A DNA stretch of 64,000 nucleotides from Sesamum alatum (taxonomy: Eukaryota; Streptophyta; Magnoliopsida; Lamiales; Pedaliaceae): positions 21,436,979 through 21,500,978 of the forward strand of contig JACGWO010000011.1 in the NCBI GenBank assembly GCA_034509735.1, given 5' to 3'. Below are positions 9,805-21,158 of the stretch, piece after piece (positions within the stretch are counted from its first letter, which is position 1; each line of letters begins with the position of its first letter). The notes below the pieces were generated by a model. It had not been told where the DNA came from. It did not search any database and saw only the letters and a program-made list of their open reading frames with translations. A program made the position numbers and the translations under genes.

Positions 9805-12245
9805 CCGATTCGATATAAGGGGCATAGATCTATGTGTTTGACATGATCTACTTGCTTTTATTGCTTTGATGGCATGTTAGATTTTATGAATATATGAATG
9901 AATATGATGATTCAAATGTTTAAATTTGATGGACGTTAAGCATGTTAATTTTGTGAGATTGAAACTAGAATTACATGCTCATTTTCAGTTTAATATTGTT
10001 GTTTTGTGCTGAAAAGAATGTCGGAAAAAATATGGAAAAATAGACAGCAGTGGCAGCGGTTGGTTGCCGCCCCTGCTAGGCCTGGCAATGGGTAGGGTCT
10101 TACCCTACCCAGGCCCAGGCCCAAACAAGACCCTATTAAAATTGTTTCTACCCAGACCCTACCCATCCCATTAAATTCAACTCAAGACCCATGGGTCTCA
10201 AGACCCATGGGTCCTAAGACCCGACCAGACCCGATTTTCCGGGTCGGGTCGGACCCAGACCCATTTTTTTTTTTTTTTTTCCTCTCTCTCTCTATATAAA
10301 AAAGTATATTAAAAATTCAATTCAATGCTTCAAATTACTTTACAAATCATTTCAAATTCTTGCAAATTCAATCTAAGACCCAAAATACCAAGAACAAGAA
10401 AAGATTACAATAACTTCTTCCAAAATGCCGAGTGACGATGGTGCATCATTGATGTTTGCACAAACCAAGCTTTCTGCAAAAATTAGTAAGATAAGATTAA
10501 TAAAAAAATGAGATAAACTCAAACCAAAAGTATTAAGATTATTGTAAGTTTAAACTAATGATAGATTCATTATCCATACCTCATGAAGAACAATCAGAGT
10601 GTATTATTTAAGGTACTCAACACTTGAGTTTAAGATGATGTCGAATCATCAACAACTGCATAAATTCCAAATAATAGAAAATATATTATTAACAAATACA
10701 AAAATAATAAGACTAATCATAATACAAATTATTTTTACTTACCCTTTTCGGGAATTGATCCAATCCAATCATCAGCTACCACTAATGCTTCTACAACATC
10801 CGGAAGCAAACACGCACGTGACTCATCAATGACACGGCCTCCGACGATAAAGCAAGAACGAATTGATGTATTTACTCCAAAATCTCAAAAACCCACGTTG
10901 AATTTCAACTCAAAAGGCCGACACCCAAATCCTAGAAATAGACCAAAACCCACCAAAAATAAACAAGGGTAGAAATTATTCCAAGAAATTGATGAACAAG
11001 AACTTACATATATGTTTCTTAGAAGTCAAAGAGCCATGTTTTGGTGAAAAAGAAGGAATAATAGTTACAAAATCTGTATGTGGACTATGAAGATTTGAGA
11101 GAGTGACAATGAGCTGCGTGTGGTGGGCAGCTGCGGGCTGCAGAGATGGCGGTGGTAGGCGGAGATGGTTGTGGTAGCGGCGGAGGTGGTGGTGGCAACG
11201 GCGGAGTTGGTGGCACGGCAGCTTTGGAGATGGAGCTTGGTCGAGAGAGGAGTGTGATTTGGGGATATGAAATTGAAGAAGTTTCTGAAGAAGAAGAACA
11301 GGGTCTCAAGTCTGGGTAAAATTTCATCGGGTAGAGGTGGGTATATACCCGACCCAGACCCAATTCTTTTAATTTAATGGGTCTGGGTCTGGGTCTGGGC
11401 CTAATTTTAAATATTGGGCCTGGGCCTGGGTCTAGACCCATTAAAATGGGTCTGGGTCTGGGTATGATGGGCCCATTTACAGGCCTAGCCCCTGCCGGCT
11501 AGGTCACTGGCTGGCAGGCGCGCGCGGGTTCACGCCTGTGCGCAGGCCTGGCCGGCGTGCCTGCCAGCGTGCGTGCTGGCAGGGGCAGCCGTGCGCAGGC
11601 GGGCGCCTGCGTGCGGCTAGCCGGCAGGCACAACGGCTGGACCGTTTTGTGCCGTTTTTTGACGTTTTCCGAAAAATTTGATTTTCTGCCTTTTCTGCAC
11701 AATATTATGAAAATGTATTAATTTTGCATATTTGATTTTGGAATAATTGGATTGTTCCTTAGATCAAATTTGCTTAATTAATTTGAAATTAATACATGCA
11801 TTGGATGCATTGTTTATAATGTCCATTGAATTTGAAATTTGAATTTTGCATATTGTTTATGTATTTGTGCTTAGTGATGTTGGACATCACTTGGATATTT
11901 GGAATATCTGTGGTTTATGCATGATTATTTGGAATAATTATGTTATGTGCGTTGATGGGATCAACATGGGATGATCACAAAAGCCATAAACCTTGTGTAT
12001 GGATGAATGTATGATTATTTACATTACTGTTGGGTGGGGCCTGCGTGCCTCTTGTTTTGGGACTATCATCTCCCGTATTTTAGCCTCATGATGTTAAGGC
12101 TTGTTTTTATTTCCTATGTATTACTTGCAATTATAATGAGAGTAGATAGGATTGGTGAGGTTTTTTCTTTTAACAAGCTTATGGAGTCGGAGACCCAAGG
12201 TAAAGCATCAAGGCGTGAAACAAGAGCATTACAAGGCCCATTGGA
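9805..12245 (+). other. Non-coding interior of the LTR element, interrupted by a hAT element
   Basis: After the PBS the sequence is AT-rich with no gag or pol motif. The parts 9805-10076 and 11488-12245 flank the hAT insertion. The GC-rich stretch 11488-11640, made of GGC and GCC-rich words, continues directly from the pre-insertion sequence at 10055-10076. A large retrotransposon derivative (LARD) with little coding sequence is one reading; loss of gag by decay is another. The right limit is placed where gypsy coding similarity on the other strand begins. Confidence 0.4.
10077..11487. mobile_element. Non-autonomous hAT element, 1411 bp, perfect 8-bp target duplication
   Basis: The ends are TAGGCCTGGCAATGGG and, at the right, CCCATTTACAGGCCTA, an imperfect terminal inverted repeat. 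They are flanked on both sides by GCCCCTGC (10069-10076 and 11488-11495), a perfect 8-bp duplication diagnostic of hAT. Subterminal DNA at both ends is packed with GGGTCTGGG or its complement. ORF 11085-11441 (-) is a translation of GGT/GGC repeats rather than a transposase. It inserted into the interior of the LTR element. Confidence 0.92.
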
Positions 12246-13323
12246 ATGACAATGGGTATATTACTTTGTAACGGGGTACCCACAAACGTAGTCCTCCCCG
12301 GGGTGTACGGATCCAATTCCACAATCAGGAGTTCCTCTGCTGGGAGAACCTTAGCGGGCTCTCCCTCTCGGGCTATATCTGCCCCCGTAGGGGGTCTAGT
12401 TCACTCTTGTCCCCCAGCCGCTCCTAGCCCCTGCCGCTTAGGGGCCTCGCCTTGGGGCAACTCAGGGGCACTTCTCTTTTGTCCTTTCCAGATAGCTTCT
12501 ACATAACATCTCCGCGACTATCGCTGATCACCTTTTACTTTCCCTACTCCGCCAAACACCGGGAACTTAATCTTCATGTGGTAAGTAAAGATAATGGCCT
12601 AACAGGTGTTAAAGGTGGGTCTCCCCAGGATCACGTTGTAGGCTGAGGGAGTATCCACTATTAGAAATTTGATCAAACACGTTCTTCAGAAAGGGTCTTT
12701 CCCCGAAGAGTGAAAGTGTAATCGCGCCTCGGGGGTGCACCCTCTCCCCCCCGAAGCCGTACAAGGAGGTGTCCACCCTCCCGAGGGGAATTTTTTCTAA
12801 CTGCATTTGGTCGTAGGCTTCTCCGAAAAGGATGTCTGCGAAGCTCCTTGAGTCCACAAAGATTTGGTTGACTTCATAATTTGCTATCATGGCCGTAACA
12901 ATCAATGCATCATTGTGAGGGATGCTCACGGGTGCTCCCTCTCCCAGCGAGAATTGGATGACAGGGGTGCTGAGCGGATAACTCCTCCTTGAACTTTGAC
13001 CGAGTTTGGTGGATAAAGAGGGTTGATCCTCCTGTCGTCCTTCCCGGACTTATGTTACCTCGCCACGGTGGCAGTTGATATGGACCCTCCTTAGTTGTGC
13101 TGGTAGCCCACGTATCCACGACTTTGGGCCCCCAGACCATATAGGCGGATTTGGGCCAACTATGATTAGCCCTACACCCCTAGGTCTCCTCTTTATTGGA
13201 TCGAGTGGAGATGCGGGCTCTTCTGCCTTGGGCCGCGCAAGGTGGATGGCTCAGACCCTAGGGCCAACCAAAGCCTTGGTGGCTCCTGAGCTTCCCTCCA
13301 TGGGCTTGGACCAGGCCTGCTGA
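12246..13323 (-). pseudogene. Ty3/gypsy gag-protease-RT junction fragment, broken
   Basis: Read on the minus strand, the piece carries a gag tail, then an aspartic protease. The blocks IPHNDALIVTAMIANYEV and QIFVDSRSFADILF stand where family members have VDSGSSADILF, so the catalytic-loop Gly is changed. Next come QLEKIPLGRVDTSLYGFGGE, then AYNVILGRPTFNTC, a stop, TYHMKIKFPVFGGVGKVKGDQ and the RCYVEA block. This order (protease, then the ILGRP linker) is standard just before RT in gypsy elements. Stops and frameshifts occur at several places, and RT itself is missing on the left. No LTR is attached. Confidence 0.8.
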
Positions 13324-14186
13324 ATTCCCCAAAAATTCGTATATTTAACAATTGTGTTGAATCTAAATATATGAAATGTCGTTATTGCGCACAGTAACAA
13401 AAATTCAAAGCTATTCCATGTTTATTAGGCTGATTAAAGTAGACATGTAATTCAATTTTAAAATGGTGATTGATATCTTGTCATTAATATTATAATTCTT
13501 TTATAGTGCTACTTAAATAATTAAAAAGATTCAACTCATTACATTCTCCCAATAAAATCAAGAACATTATATCAAATCAATATCTAGTTGTTATCTCCTT
13601 TGGAAATTGAAATTAGAAATGGATGCCATGTGATTTTAGATTATTAATTAAAATATATTTGATAAGCTTTTTCTAAATCCAAAAATCCATTAATTTCAAT
13701 AAATTATTAATACTTCTTCCCAGATTTATTCTGCTCACGATCGATCACCCGTCTTTTCACCGATAATTATATTGTATGAACTGGGGAGGGTATAAATATC
13801 GCAAGTCAAGAAACATACTGGTCGTAGAGGGCGTTTTTGGAGGTATATATGCATTATAAAATAATTAATGATAGAAAAGAGAATGAAATTTTTGTTATAT
13901 ATATGATCACGGGAGGGACTACGTATGTAGATTAAGAATCACTGCTGTAGGTGTTATGGGTGGAGACAGACATATATGGATGGGGACATATTGCAAAAAT
14001 ATTATGAGTTATGTCCAAACTAAGGTAGTTTTCATGTTGCTGCTTCAAATCCTGGAGGGTCCTGTCTTTTGAGCTACATGACACTTTGTGCAATGTCAAA
14101 ATGACCCCCATCACTATCTAATCAATTTATAAGGTGTCTCAACCAATTTATTTCAAATAAATTTATAAACTTATTTATAAAATATA
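13324..14186. other. AT-rich DNA without recognisable genes
   Basis: No ORF of note, no terminal repeat and no motif that I can name lies in this stretch. Confidence 0.6.
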
Positions 14187-14607
14187 GGGTAAATTATAGA
14201 GGTGTGGTATAATTACGAATTTCTACTTTTGTTATTTGAGAAATTACAGATACGAATACCCCTCATATGGTCCTTAAACAGTGAGGTGGGAAATTCTTAC
14301 TTCACCCGTACCGATCTTAAAAAAAATTGTAAGAATATAAAAAAAATGAGGTGAGTAAAGTAATTAATCCATAAAAATATTTTATGGAATTATAAAGAGT
14401 ATATAGAATTATTATTCATAATTCAAAAGGGCATTTTAGCTAGTGCATCTTAAAAATTGGATGGAAATCTAGTGAAAGCAAACGGAATGGGCTCGTTGTT
14501 AAACAAACGTTAAAATGAAGGGAATATTTATAATTTTCTAAATAGTGATGGGGTATTTATAATTATGCTAAATATCGGAGGTGGTGGTATAAGGTCGAAT
14601 TCTTTAC
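14187..14607. mobile_element. MuDR-type MITE, same family as 20374-20811 and 44180-44616
   Basis: The left end GGGTAAATTATAGAGG leads into TATAATTACGAATT and then ACAGATACGAATACCCCTC. The right end carries GGGTATTTATAATTATGC and a TTCTTTAC terminus. Both match the layout of the two better-preserved copies and their length of about 430 bp. I did not find a clear 9-bp target duplication, so the edges are approximate. Confidence 0.5.
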
Positions 14608-15353
14608 TTTATCCTACTTCACGTTACACGTACAAACAAAACCACAGTCAATTACTTATATTTATTTTCTATTTATTTGTATTACTTGTATCTTAGATGC
14701 ACTATTAAATTTATTATTTTTCAAGTACATCACACGATTATTTTTAAATACTAAGTAGGTGATGGTATGTCGGAATGAATTTTGGTGGGAATAGAATAAA
14801 CTTAGAAATGCAATAAAGGTGGGAAATGGATCATTTTTTGTTATCATTCATATATTTTGTATGTCAAAAAATTAGAGGAAAAAAAAAAGGAATTTCATAA
14901 AAATTATCACTCATTTATATGTTCGATATATAGTAATGAAGCTTAACAGTTAAAACAAAAAAAAATTACACAAAGTCTCATTGCATAAAAAATATTGTTT
15001 TAGGACGTTAAATTCATTATTAAATTACAATATAGATTTTGGATGTTGTCATATATTTACATTTGTAAATTTTAGCACATATTGATAATATAAAATAAAT
15101 AATAATATATGGTATATATGTTGATATATAATTTTGTACTTATAATAATTATTTGGAAAAATGCATATAAATATTTAACTAACTTGATATTCTATTTAAT
15201 AAATATTTTCAAAAATTAAGTATTTATATTTTATACTTTTATATTTTGATAACACATGTAAATATTTATATAGATACTCATAATATGTAATGTATTTAAA
15301 ATAATATGTATTTTTTCATTATACCAATATAAAACAAATAATCTATTCCCTAT
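14608..15353. other. AT-rich DNA without recognisable genes
   Basis: Very AT-rich; only short chance ORFs are present (14662-14847, 15231-15431). Confidence 0.6.
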
Positions 15354-16245
15354 TGATGCCCCAAATATGTGCTCGGCCCAAGAAGAAGTCCAATTTAAGT
15401 AAGGCTCAATAAAGAGCCCAAGAATGCACATAGCTCAAGGGGGAATGAACCCCAAGTCCCCAACCCAAGACCCTACAAGAGACCTTTGGAGAAAATGGAC
15501 TGTATCAGAGGCCCGGAGGCACGCTCATAAGCCCATATGAGAGGGTGACCTGGCGCCCACCCTAGCGCCAACAGGCTTGCATGCGAAATTGGCAAAAGCC
15601 CATTTGGCCAACTCGAGGTGGGACCACGTAACTCATAACAAGGCCCAAGGATCTAGGTGAATCACCAACCACCCCTTAAAAATCTGGGAGCATATCCTAT
15701 GAGGAGAATCATTCGATCAAGAGCCCAACGGGCGTAATCTTCAAGATTTCCTCTGAATTTGTTGGAGACTTATCCATGACAACTACCCACCCGAGGCGCA
15801 AGGGGGCTACACTCCATCAACGGGTAGGGGACTAAAGTTAGGGGTGGGCATCGGGTCGGAGGGTTCACCAGGTTCGGGTTTATTGGGTCGAGTACCCGAC
15901 AAGGTCGGGTAGCACAAAAAATGTACCCGATCCCAATCAGGTACCTGTCGGGTTCGGGTACTGTATTTAACCAAAAACTCCAGCAGAAATAGAAACAGAA
16001 TTCTTGCACAATCATAAGCAAATTCAACAAAATTCAAACATTGTTTGAGATTCAACTAAAAATTCTAGATTCAAAAATTCCAACTCATTATGCTCATTGC
16101 TCCATGCATAAAATACCAAAAGTGAATCACTACATCAACAAAAATATTAACATTTCATCCTAATTGTTAATCCACAATTACATATGAAATACTACGCCAA
16201 TTCGCCAAAATCAACTTCGTCAAGCAGAGTGAACAAGTGCCACAA

Positions 16246-18584
16246 TCAAATATCAAGGATTGTTGAATCAACTCCTAAATTTTTCAACTCTACAAGAAAA
16301 CACAAAATAATGAGATTAATATAATACATAAAATTATATAGAATTTAGTACCCCCCCCCCCCCCAAAAAAAAAAAAAAGAGCAAGAGGCATAATATAAAG
16401 TACCTTTCTCAGCATTTCTACTTCACTTAAATCTTCTTCTACGCTTATTGGTTTGGAATCTTTACGGATCCAATCTTGAGCACAAATAATGGCTTGAACA
16501 ATTTTAGGAGACAATGAGCTCCTAAATGCATCAACACAACCACTGGTGCTAAATGCGGACTCTGAAGCAACAGTCGAGATGGGAACCGCCAATATATCTC
16601 GAGGCATCCTTGAGAGAATAGGAAACCTCTGAGTGTTTACTTTCCACCATTTCAATATATCAAACTTTTTTGTATACTCCTCGACATCCTCACCAAGGTA
16701 CTTGTCTAACTCTGACTTCACGTGATCTTTGCCCCCATCATGTACATCATATACTCTTGTTGTAAAGTGATCCTACGAGCCCTCTCATTCTCTTGATCAT
16801 GCATAGGCACCTCCTTTGACGAAGACGAAGATGGAGAAACACGACTTGATGATGAACCCGGGCTTTCTAGAGTTCCTTGAAGAGTTTGTCCATATCTTAA
16901 CTTGTAATCGTTAAACAACTCATGAAGGCCATCCCTCACTCGCTCTTTCATTGCATCACTCTTTCCAACACCACCATATAATTTGTCAAAGGAAAATACT
17001 ACAAACCCCAATTTGTGACGTGGATCAAGAATCACAACATAATATAAAACCATATTCATTTCAAATTATCCCCAATACTTGTCATATTTTTCTTTCATTC
17101 TTCTTGCCATCTCACTTAATTCAATATCACCACTATTCAACCATTGTCTAAAAAGCAATCAAACTTCACGTATTCCATGAAACACAATATTAGATGTGAC
17201 ATATGAAGAACTGAAAATACACACAGTAAGATTGTAAAAATGCCTCAAAAACTTCAATAGTATCTTGGTCCTGTCCCAATCATAACCAATTGGTACCCCA
17301 TCAAATGATTTCTTTAAAAGATCAGTCTTGTAGGCAAGATCCATGTCTTCGTAAGCATCAAATGCTCTTTTAAGACATATTGCAGCTTCTAACATCAAGT
17401 AGGTGGAGTTCCACCTAGTAGGTACATCAAGAGACAACATCTTTTTGGTTCCATAAATTCGGCACACCCTTGAAATTTTTTGTACCTAGCCAGAGAGTTT
17501 CTCACATACCTAACTGCACCTCTAATACGTGAGATGGCCTCGTGCTCATCTTTGCCTTTCAAACCATCCTGAACAACAAGGTTAATTATATGTGCCATAC
17601 ACCTCATATGCACATATTTTCCACCCAAAATGTTATGACCCCAACTTTCAAGCTTCTTTTTCAAGTAAATAATAGCCCCATCATTAGAAGATGTATTATC
17701 AACTGTAATAGTAAAGATCTTTTCAATACCCCAATCAAGTAAGCATTTCTCAACACCTTTACTAACTTCTTCACTTTTGCGCCCGATAACTGGACAAAAG
17801 TTCAAAGTTTTCTTACGCAAAATCCAATCATCATCATAAAATGAGCAGTGAGACACATATAATTAACTCTTTGAATAGATGTCCAAGTGTCAGTTGTAAT
17901 GCACATCCTTTGAGCATGATTTTTAATAAATGCCTTCAGTTTTGCTCTCTCATCCACATACATATGAATAATATCTTTTGTTATTGTCCTTCTTGAGGAA
18001 GAGCAAACATTGGACAAATAGTAGACACAAAATGTCTAAATTCGGAATTCTCAACCAACCTAAATGGGAGCTCATCTACTACCAACATTTGACTCAAAGC
18101 CTCTTTAGGTTTCTCTTGATCAAATCTCCAATTAAGCGAGGTGATTGAAAAGACAATTGATTTTGACTTGTGGGAACTTCATGGGGTTTCTTTTGCAAGA
18201 TTCAAAATGATTCTTCAAAGGTCTAGTTCCATGCTCTTTTGGATCGGCTTTGATTTTCCTACTACAATATTTGCACCTAGCCTTTTGGATATTATCTTTT
18301 TCATAGTGAAATTTAGGAAAGTGATCCCACCAAGGTGATCTAGAAGTCACTGTCCTCTTTTTTCTTTTCTTAGAATCAAGTGGATTGATCTTACTCATCC
18401 TCTGATATACCCTTATCCATATTATCACACAATTATGCTCAGGATTATCAACATGCTCTTCACTGACTTGATTTTGAAATCCAACCATATATGCACCACC
18501 TTGAGCATCTGACAGTGGTGGTAAGTTTACGGCCGGTGATGATTGAGATTGTGAAAGACTTTCAAAATCTTTGAAATTCGACAT
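16246..18584 (-). pseudogene. hAT transposase (BED zinc finger, RICESLEEPER-like), broken
   Basis: The protein would excise and reinsert hAT DNA. The proposed start is the ATG at 18582-18584 (MSNFKDFESLSQSQ). A BED finger follows: SPWWDHFPKF, CKYC and HGTRPLKNHFESC (about 18350-18200). The RNase H-like core then shows MCITTDTWTS (first Asp), FTITVDNTSSNDGA (second Asp) and CMAHIINLVVQDGL, then VPTRWNSTYLML. The C-terminal dimerisation domain shows DILKWWKVNTQRFPILSRMPRDILAVP and ASESAFSTSG. An intron is plausible at 16288-16403 (GT-AG); it would join ..EMLRK to LKNLGVDSTILDI and a stop at 16246. Stops and frame changes near 18130, 17830, 17400 and 17100 disable it. A poly-T-coded Phe run upstream (18599-18630) is not part of the protein. 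Confidence 0.88.
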
Positions 18585-18598
18585 ATGAAAATCTGAAG

Positions 18599-18630
<32 letters not shown>
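18599..18630. repeat. Poly(A) run of about 32 bases
   Basis: A homopolymer A tract in the hAT element just upstream of the transposase start on the minus strand. It inflates an ORF by encoding Phe. Confidence 0.9.
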
Positions 18631-18632
<2 letters not shown>

Positions 18633-19939
18633 AAACCAAAAGTGATTAAGTGAACCATCATACCTGAGTTTGGAAAAAGAACTACTACATAAGCAACTGC
18701 AGAAGTAGAAACATGAAGGTAAATACAAATAAACTATTGTTGTCTGCTTTTGTTCCGACATCAATTGATCAACCAGAAAGGCATGAAATGGAAGTCAGAT
18801 GATTGAAGTGAAATGTCGATCAGAAAACAATGTTTTTGAGTTGGAAGTTAGTAATGCATCATTTTCATCGTTTCCTACAAGTTTTCATACAGCAAAAATG
18901 AACATTTTCATCATTTCTTGTACAAGTTTGTTGTTCAATAGCACAATATATGGTATTTGGAGTCTCTCTGCTTCCTTTGGACCAATGAAAATTCAGACAA
19001 GCAATTCTGTCTTGGGCTGACAATTCTAAATGCCAAGATTTCTTGATTCCTAGTTTCACTTCCAGGCTCCAACAAATCGCCCAACACACCCTCTTAGCCA
19101 ATTTTGTTATAAATGTCAATTGTTTACACACCTTCTTCATCCAATTTCTTTTAGTACACAGTCATCAAAATTCACAAACCTTCATCCCTCTATAACTCCA
19201 ATCACAAAAAAAATCAGCAATTGCAAATTTGAAACTCAAACGGGTGCGATTGAAACTCAAAGCACAAAGGCACAAACTCATCAGGTGGTTGACGGCGCAT
19301 GAACGGTGATCGACGGCAAACGGAAAGTGGTGCGCAGGAGTGGTGGTCGACGGCGCGGCAAGGAGAAGAGACGAGAGAGAGACTTAGGTTTCTTTCGACA
19401 AGGAGAAGACAACGAGAGAGAGACGAACTTTGGAGTTAGAAGGGAGAAGGTCAAAACTGAAAGTGAAAAGGATTTTTTTTTCTTCTATATGCAGTTGGGT
19501 ACCCGATCGGGTATATCGGGTTCAACTTGAATACCCAGTACCCGACCCGATGTAGAGTAGGTGGATAACTGGTTACCCGAACCCGACTAAAAACCTAAAT
19601 TATCCGACCCATCTAACCCGAACCCGATCTGGTCGGGTCGGGACATGAAAGAACCCGATCCGAATGCCCACCCCTAACTAAGGCTATAATAGCCAGTCTC
19701 TCTTTCCCGGTAAAAACTAACGAATTTTTGCAGCACACATATAAGCACTCATTCTTTTACAATCAATTGAGACTCTATCATTTTATATCACTCAATTTTT
19801 TTACGCAATTTTTATTTTTGTATTAACTGCTTACTGACTTTAGTGTCATAGTGCTAATGTACTTTGGGCAGGTTCCCATTTTAAGACCTGTGAAAAAGTA
19901 GGCCCAAGGACCCCAAGTCGAACAGGATCCAAACGATCA

Positions 19940-20364
19940 ATTTTTTTTGCTGGCATCATCTATCTAGTTGGAATAGCTAATAACATGGATAGGAGGGAGA
20001 ATGTCTAAATCCTATATTTAAGAGACTAAGCATTTCTAAGAGGATAAGTATTCCTAATCCTAATTTATATCAAGTGTGCATCTTAAAATAAGTTGAAAAA
20101 TATTGATTTTATTCTTAGATACCAATTATACCCTAACAAAATCTTAGCTAGAGTGGATGAAATAGTTCACCGATAAAAAATAAAATTGGGACCACATAGG
20201 GCTTCAATGGTTTGTCTAATTTTGTAACTAAATTATTATAACAAGGGCCAATAGTAAAACCAATACAAAACAAATTGGTAATGTTAGTCCATAAGTGATG
20301 TAATGAACAATTTTCATCGACACCACATATTAATTATTAATGTAATATTTCATCCATTTTAATT
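19940..20364. other. Possible start of the LTR element interior; no gene
   Basis: It begins with a decayed PBS-like ATTTTTTTTGCTGGCATCATC. The rest is AT-rich, without gag similarity or other motif. Confidence 0.35.
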
Positions 20365-20373
20365 TAGATTTTA

Positions 20374-20811
20374 GGTAAATTACAACGAGCTCCCCTAATT
20401 TTGGCATAAATATTGTTTGAAACATTGTCAGTAACCTTCTAATTTTAATATTTGTCCAACAACTAGTCAATTTCGTTAGTCTTTGTTGGGTTCCCATCTA
20501 ATTTTTGTGGTACTGATTAAAATATCCTTGTGGATCATGAACTATAGTTTTACTTATTTTTATAATTTTTTCTCATATTTTTTTATGAACTAGAAGGATA
20601 AGAAGAAAAATTCACCTCAATAACTTTATTTTACAATTTTTTTAATTTTTTTAAAAAAAATAGCAAGGGCAAAATGGATATCTTTTTCATGCCTACGTCC
20701 AATGATTACATAATTTTTTCAAATATCAGGGAGTATTAATAATCTCTCAAACAATGAATAGATATTTATAATTATATCAAACCTCGTAGGAGAGTTCTTT
20801 GTAATTTGCCC
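20374..20811. mobile_element. MuDR-type MITE, 438 bp, 9-bp target duplication
   Basis: The ends are GGTAAATTACAACGAGCTCC and, at the right, AGAGTTCTTTGTAATTTGCCC, an imperfect inverted repeat of about 40 bp. The flanks TAGATTTTA (20365-20373) and TAGATTTTG (20812-20820) agree at 8 of 9 positions. A 9-bp duplication points to a Mutator-like origin. Length and sequence match the copy at 44180-44616. Confidence 0.8.
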
Positions 20812-20820
20812 TAGATTTTG

Positions 20821-21158
20821 TTAGTATTTAAGCTGAGGGATGATGAGGACATTATTTAACATATACTATGCCCTTTTGGTCCCTTCTTAATTACCCTCGA
20901 TATAAGTTAGCTTCAATGAATGGAAGAGTTACAAAGTAAGAAAAGAAACCCTAAACTGAACAAACAATTGTGAAATTTTGATCATACATAAACCTTCGTG
21001 GTCTACTAGCATAGAGTTGAAGGCGATTTATCCATTGGTGGTGTGGACTACTTTAGAAGAGAACAAATGTGTCCTTTTCGTGAACGAGCTTGCAAGGAAG
21101 GAGATCGCTCTTGAAAATATTCGTCGGTTCAATTGACTCTCTGTAAATATGATGATCT
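20821..21158. other. No recognisable gene
   Basis: Moderately AT-rich sequence left of a copia LTR. A GTGTCCTTTTCGTGAACGAG patch near 21070 looks exon-like, but I see no supporting frame. Confidence 0.4.

Larger units (their letters stand above)
15840..19675 (-). mobile_element. Near-complete hAT element, 3836 bp, with transposase
   Basis: Terminal inverted repeats AGGGGTGGGCATCGGGTC (left) and CGAATGCCCACCCCT (right) bound the element. The flanks CTAAAGTT and CTAAGGCT, the latter offset by 2 bp, share 6 of 8 bases, so the target duplication has decayed. Subterminal DNA on both sides is rich in CGGGT/ACCCG repeats. The interior encodes a BED/hAT transposase on the minus strand. Its coding frame is broken, but all conserved regions are represented, so this is a once-autonomous element. 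It sits inside a gypsy-type LTR. Confidence 0.88.
15354..19939 (+). repeat. Gypsy-type LTR split by a hAT insertion
   Basis: The sequence starts TGATGCCCCAAATATG and ends CAAACGATCA. ATTTTTTTTGCTGGCATCATC follows, which looks like a decayed TTTGGCGCCATC primer-binding region. Removing the hAT element (15840-19675) leaves an LTR of about 750 bp. A TATA-like GGCTATAATAGCC is just after the hAT insertion, followed by CTCTCTTTCCCGG. No second copy is in the window, so it may be a solo LTR or the 5' end of a truncated element. Confidence 0.55.

Noticed and set aside
11085..11441. Pro-rich protein on the minus strand (11085-11441)
   Set aside because: It translates GGT/GGC and GGGTCT repeats in the end of a non-autonomous hAT element.
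11330..11470. Telomere-like repeats
   Set aside because: GGGTCTGGG and similar words are not TTTAGGG units. They are the subterminal repeats of a hAT element.
12007..12249. Hydrophobic ORF 12007-12249 as a membrane protein
   Set aside because: It lies at the junction of an LTR-element interior and a gypsy fragment, with no domain or conserved frame.
16350..16380. Assembly error at the C/A homopolymer junction
   Set aside because: A run of about 14 C followed by about 14 A is suspicious for length errors, but it lies in the transposase intron and does not affect the calls.
18132..18764. ORF 18132-18764 as an intact protein with a Phe-rich domain
   Set aside because: The Phe run is the translation of a poly(A) tract. 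The real transposase start lies downstream (18584) and the frame breaks after the BED finger.
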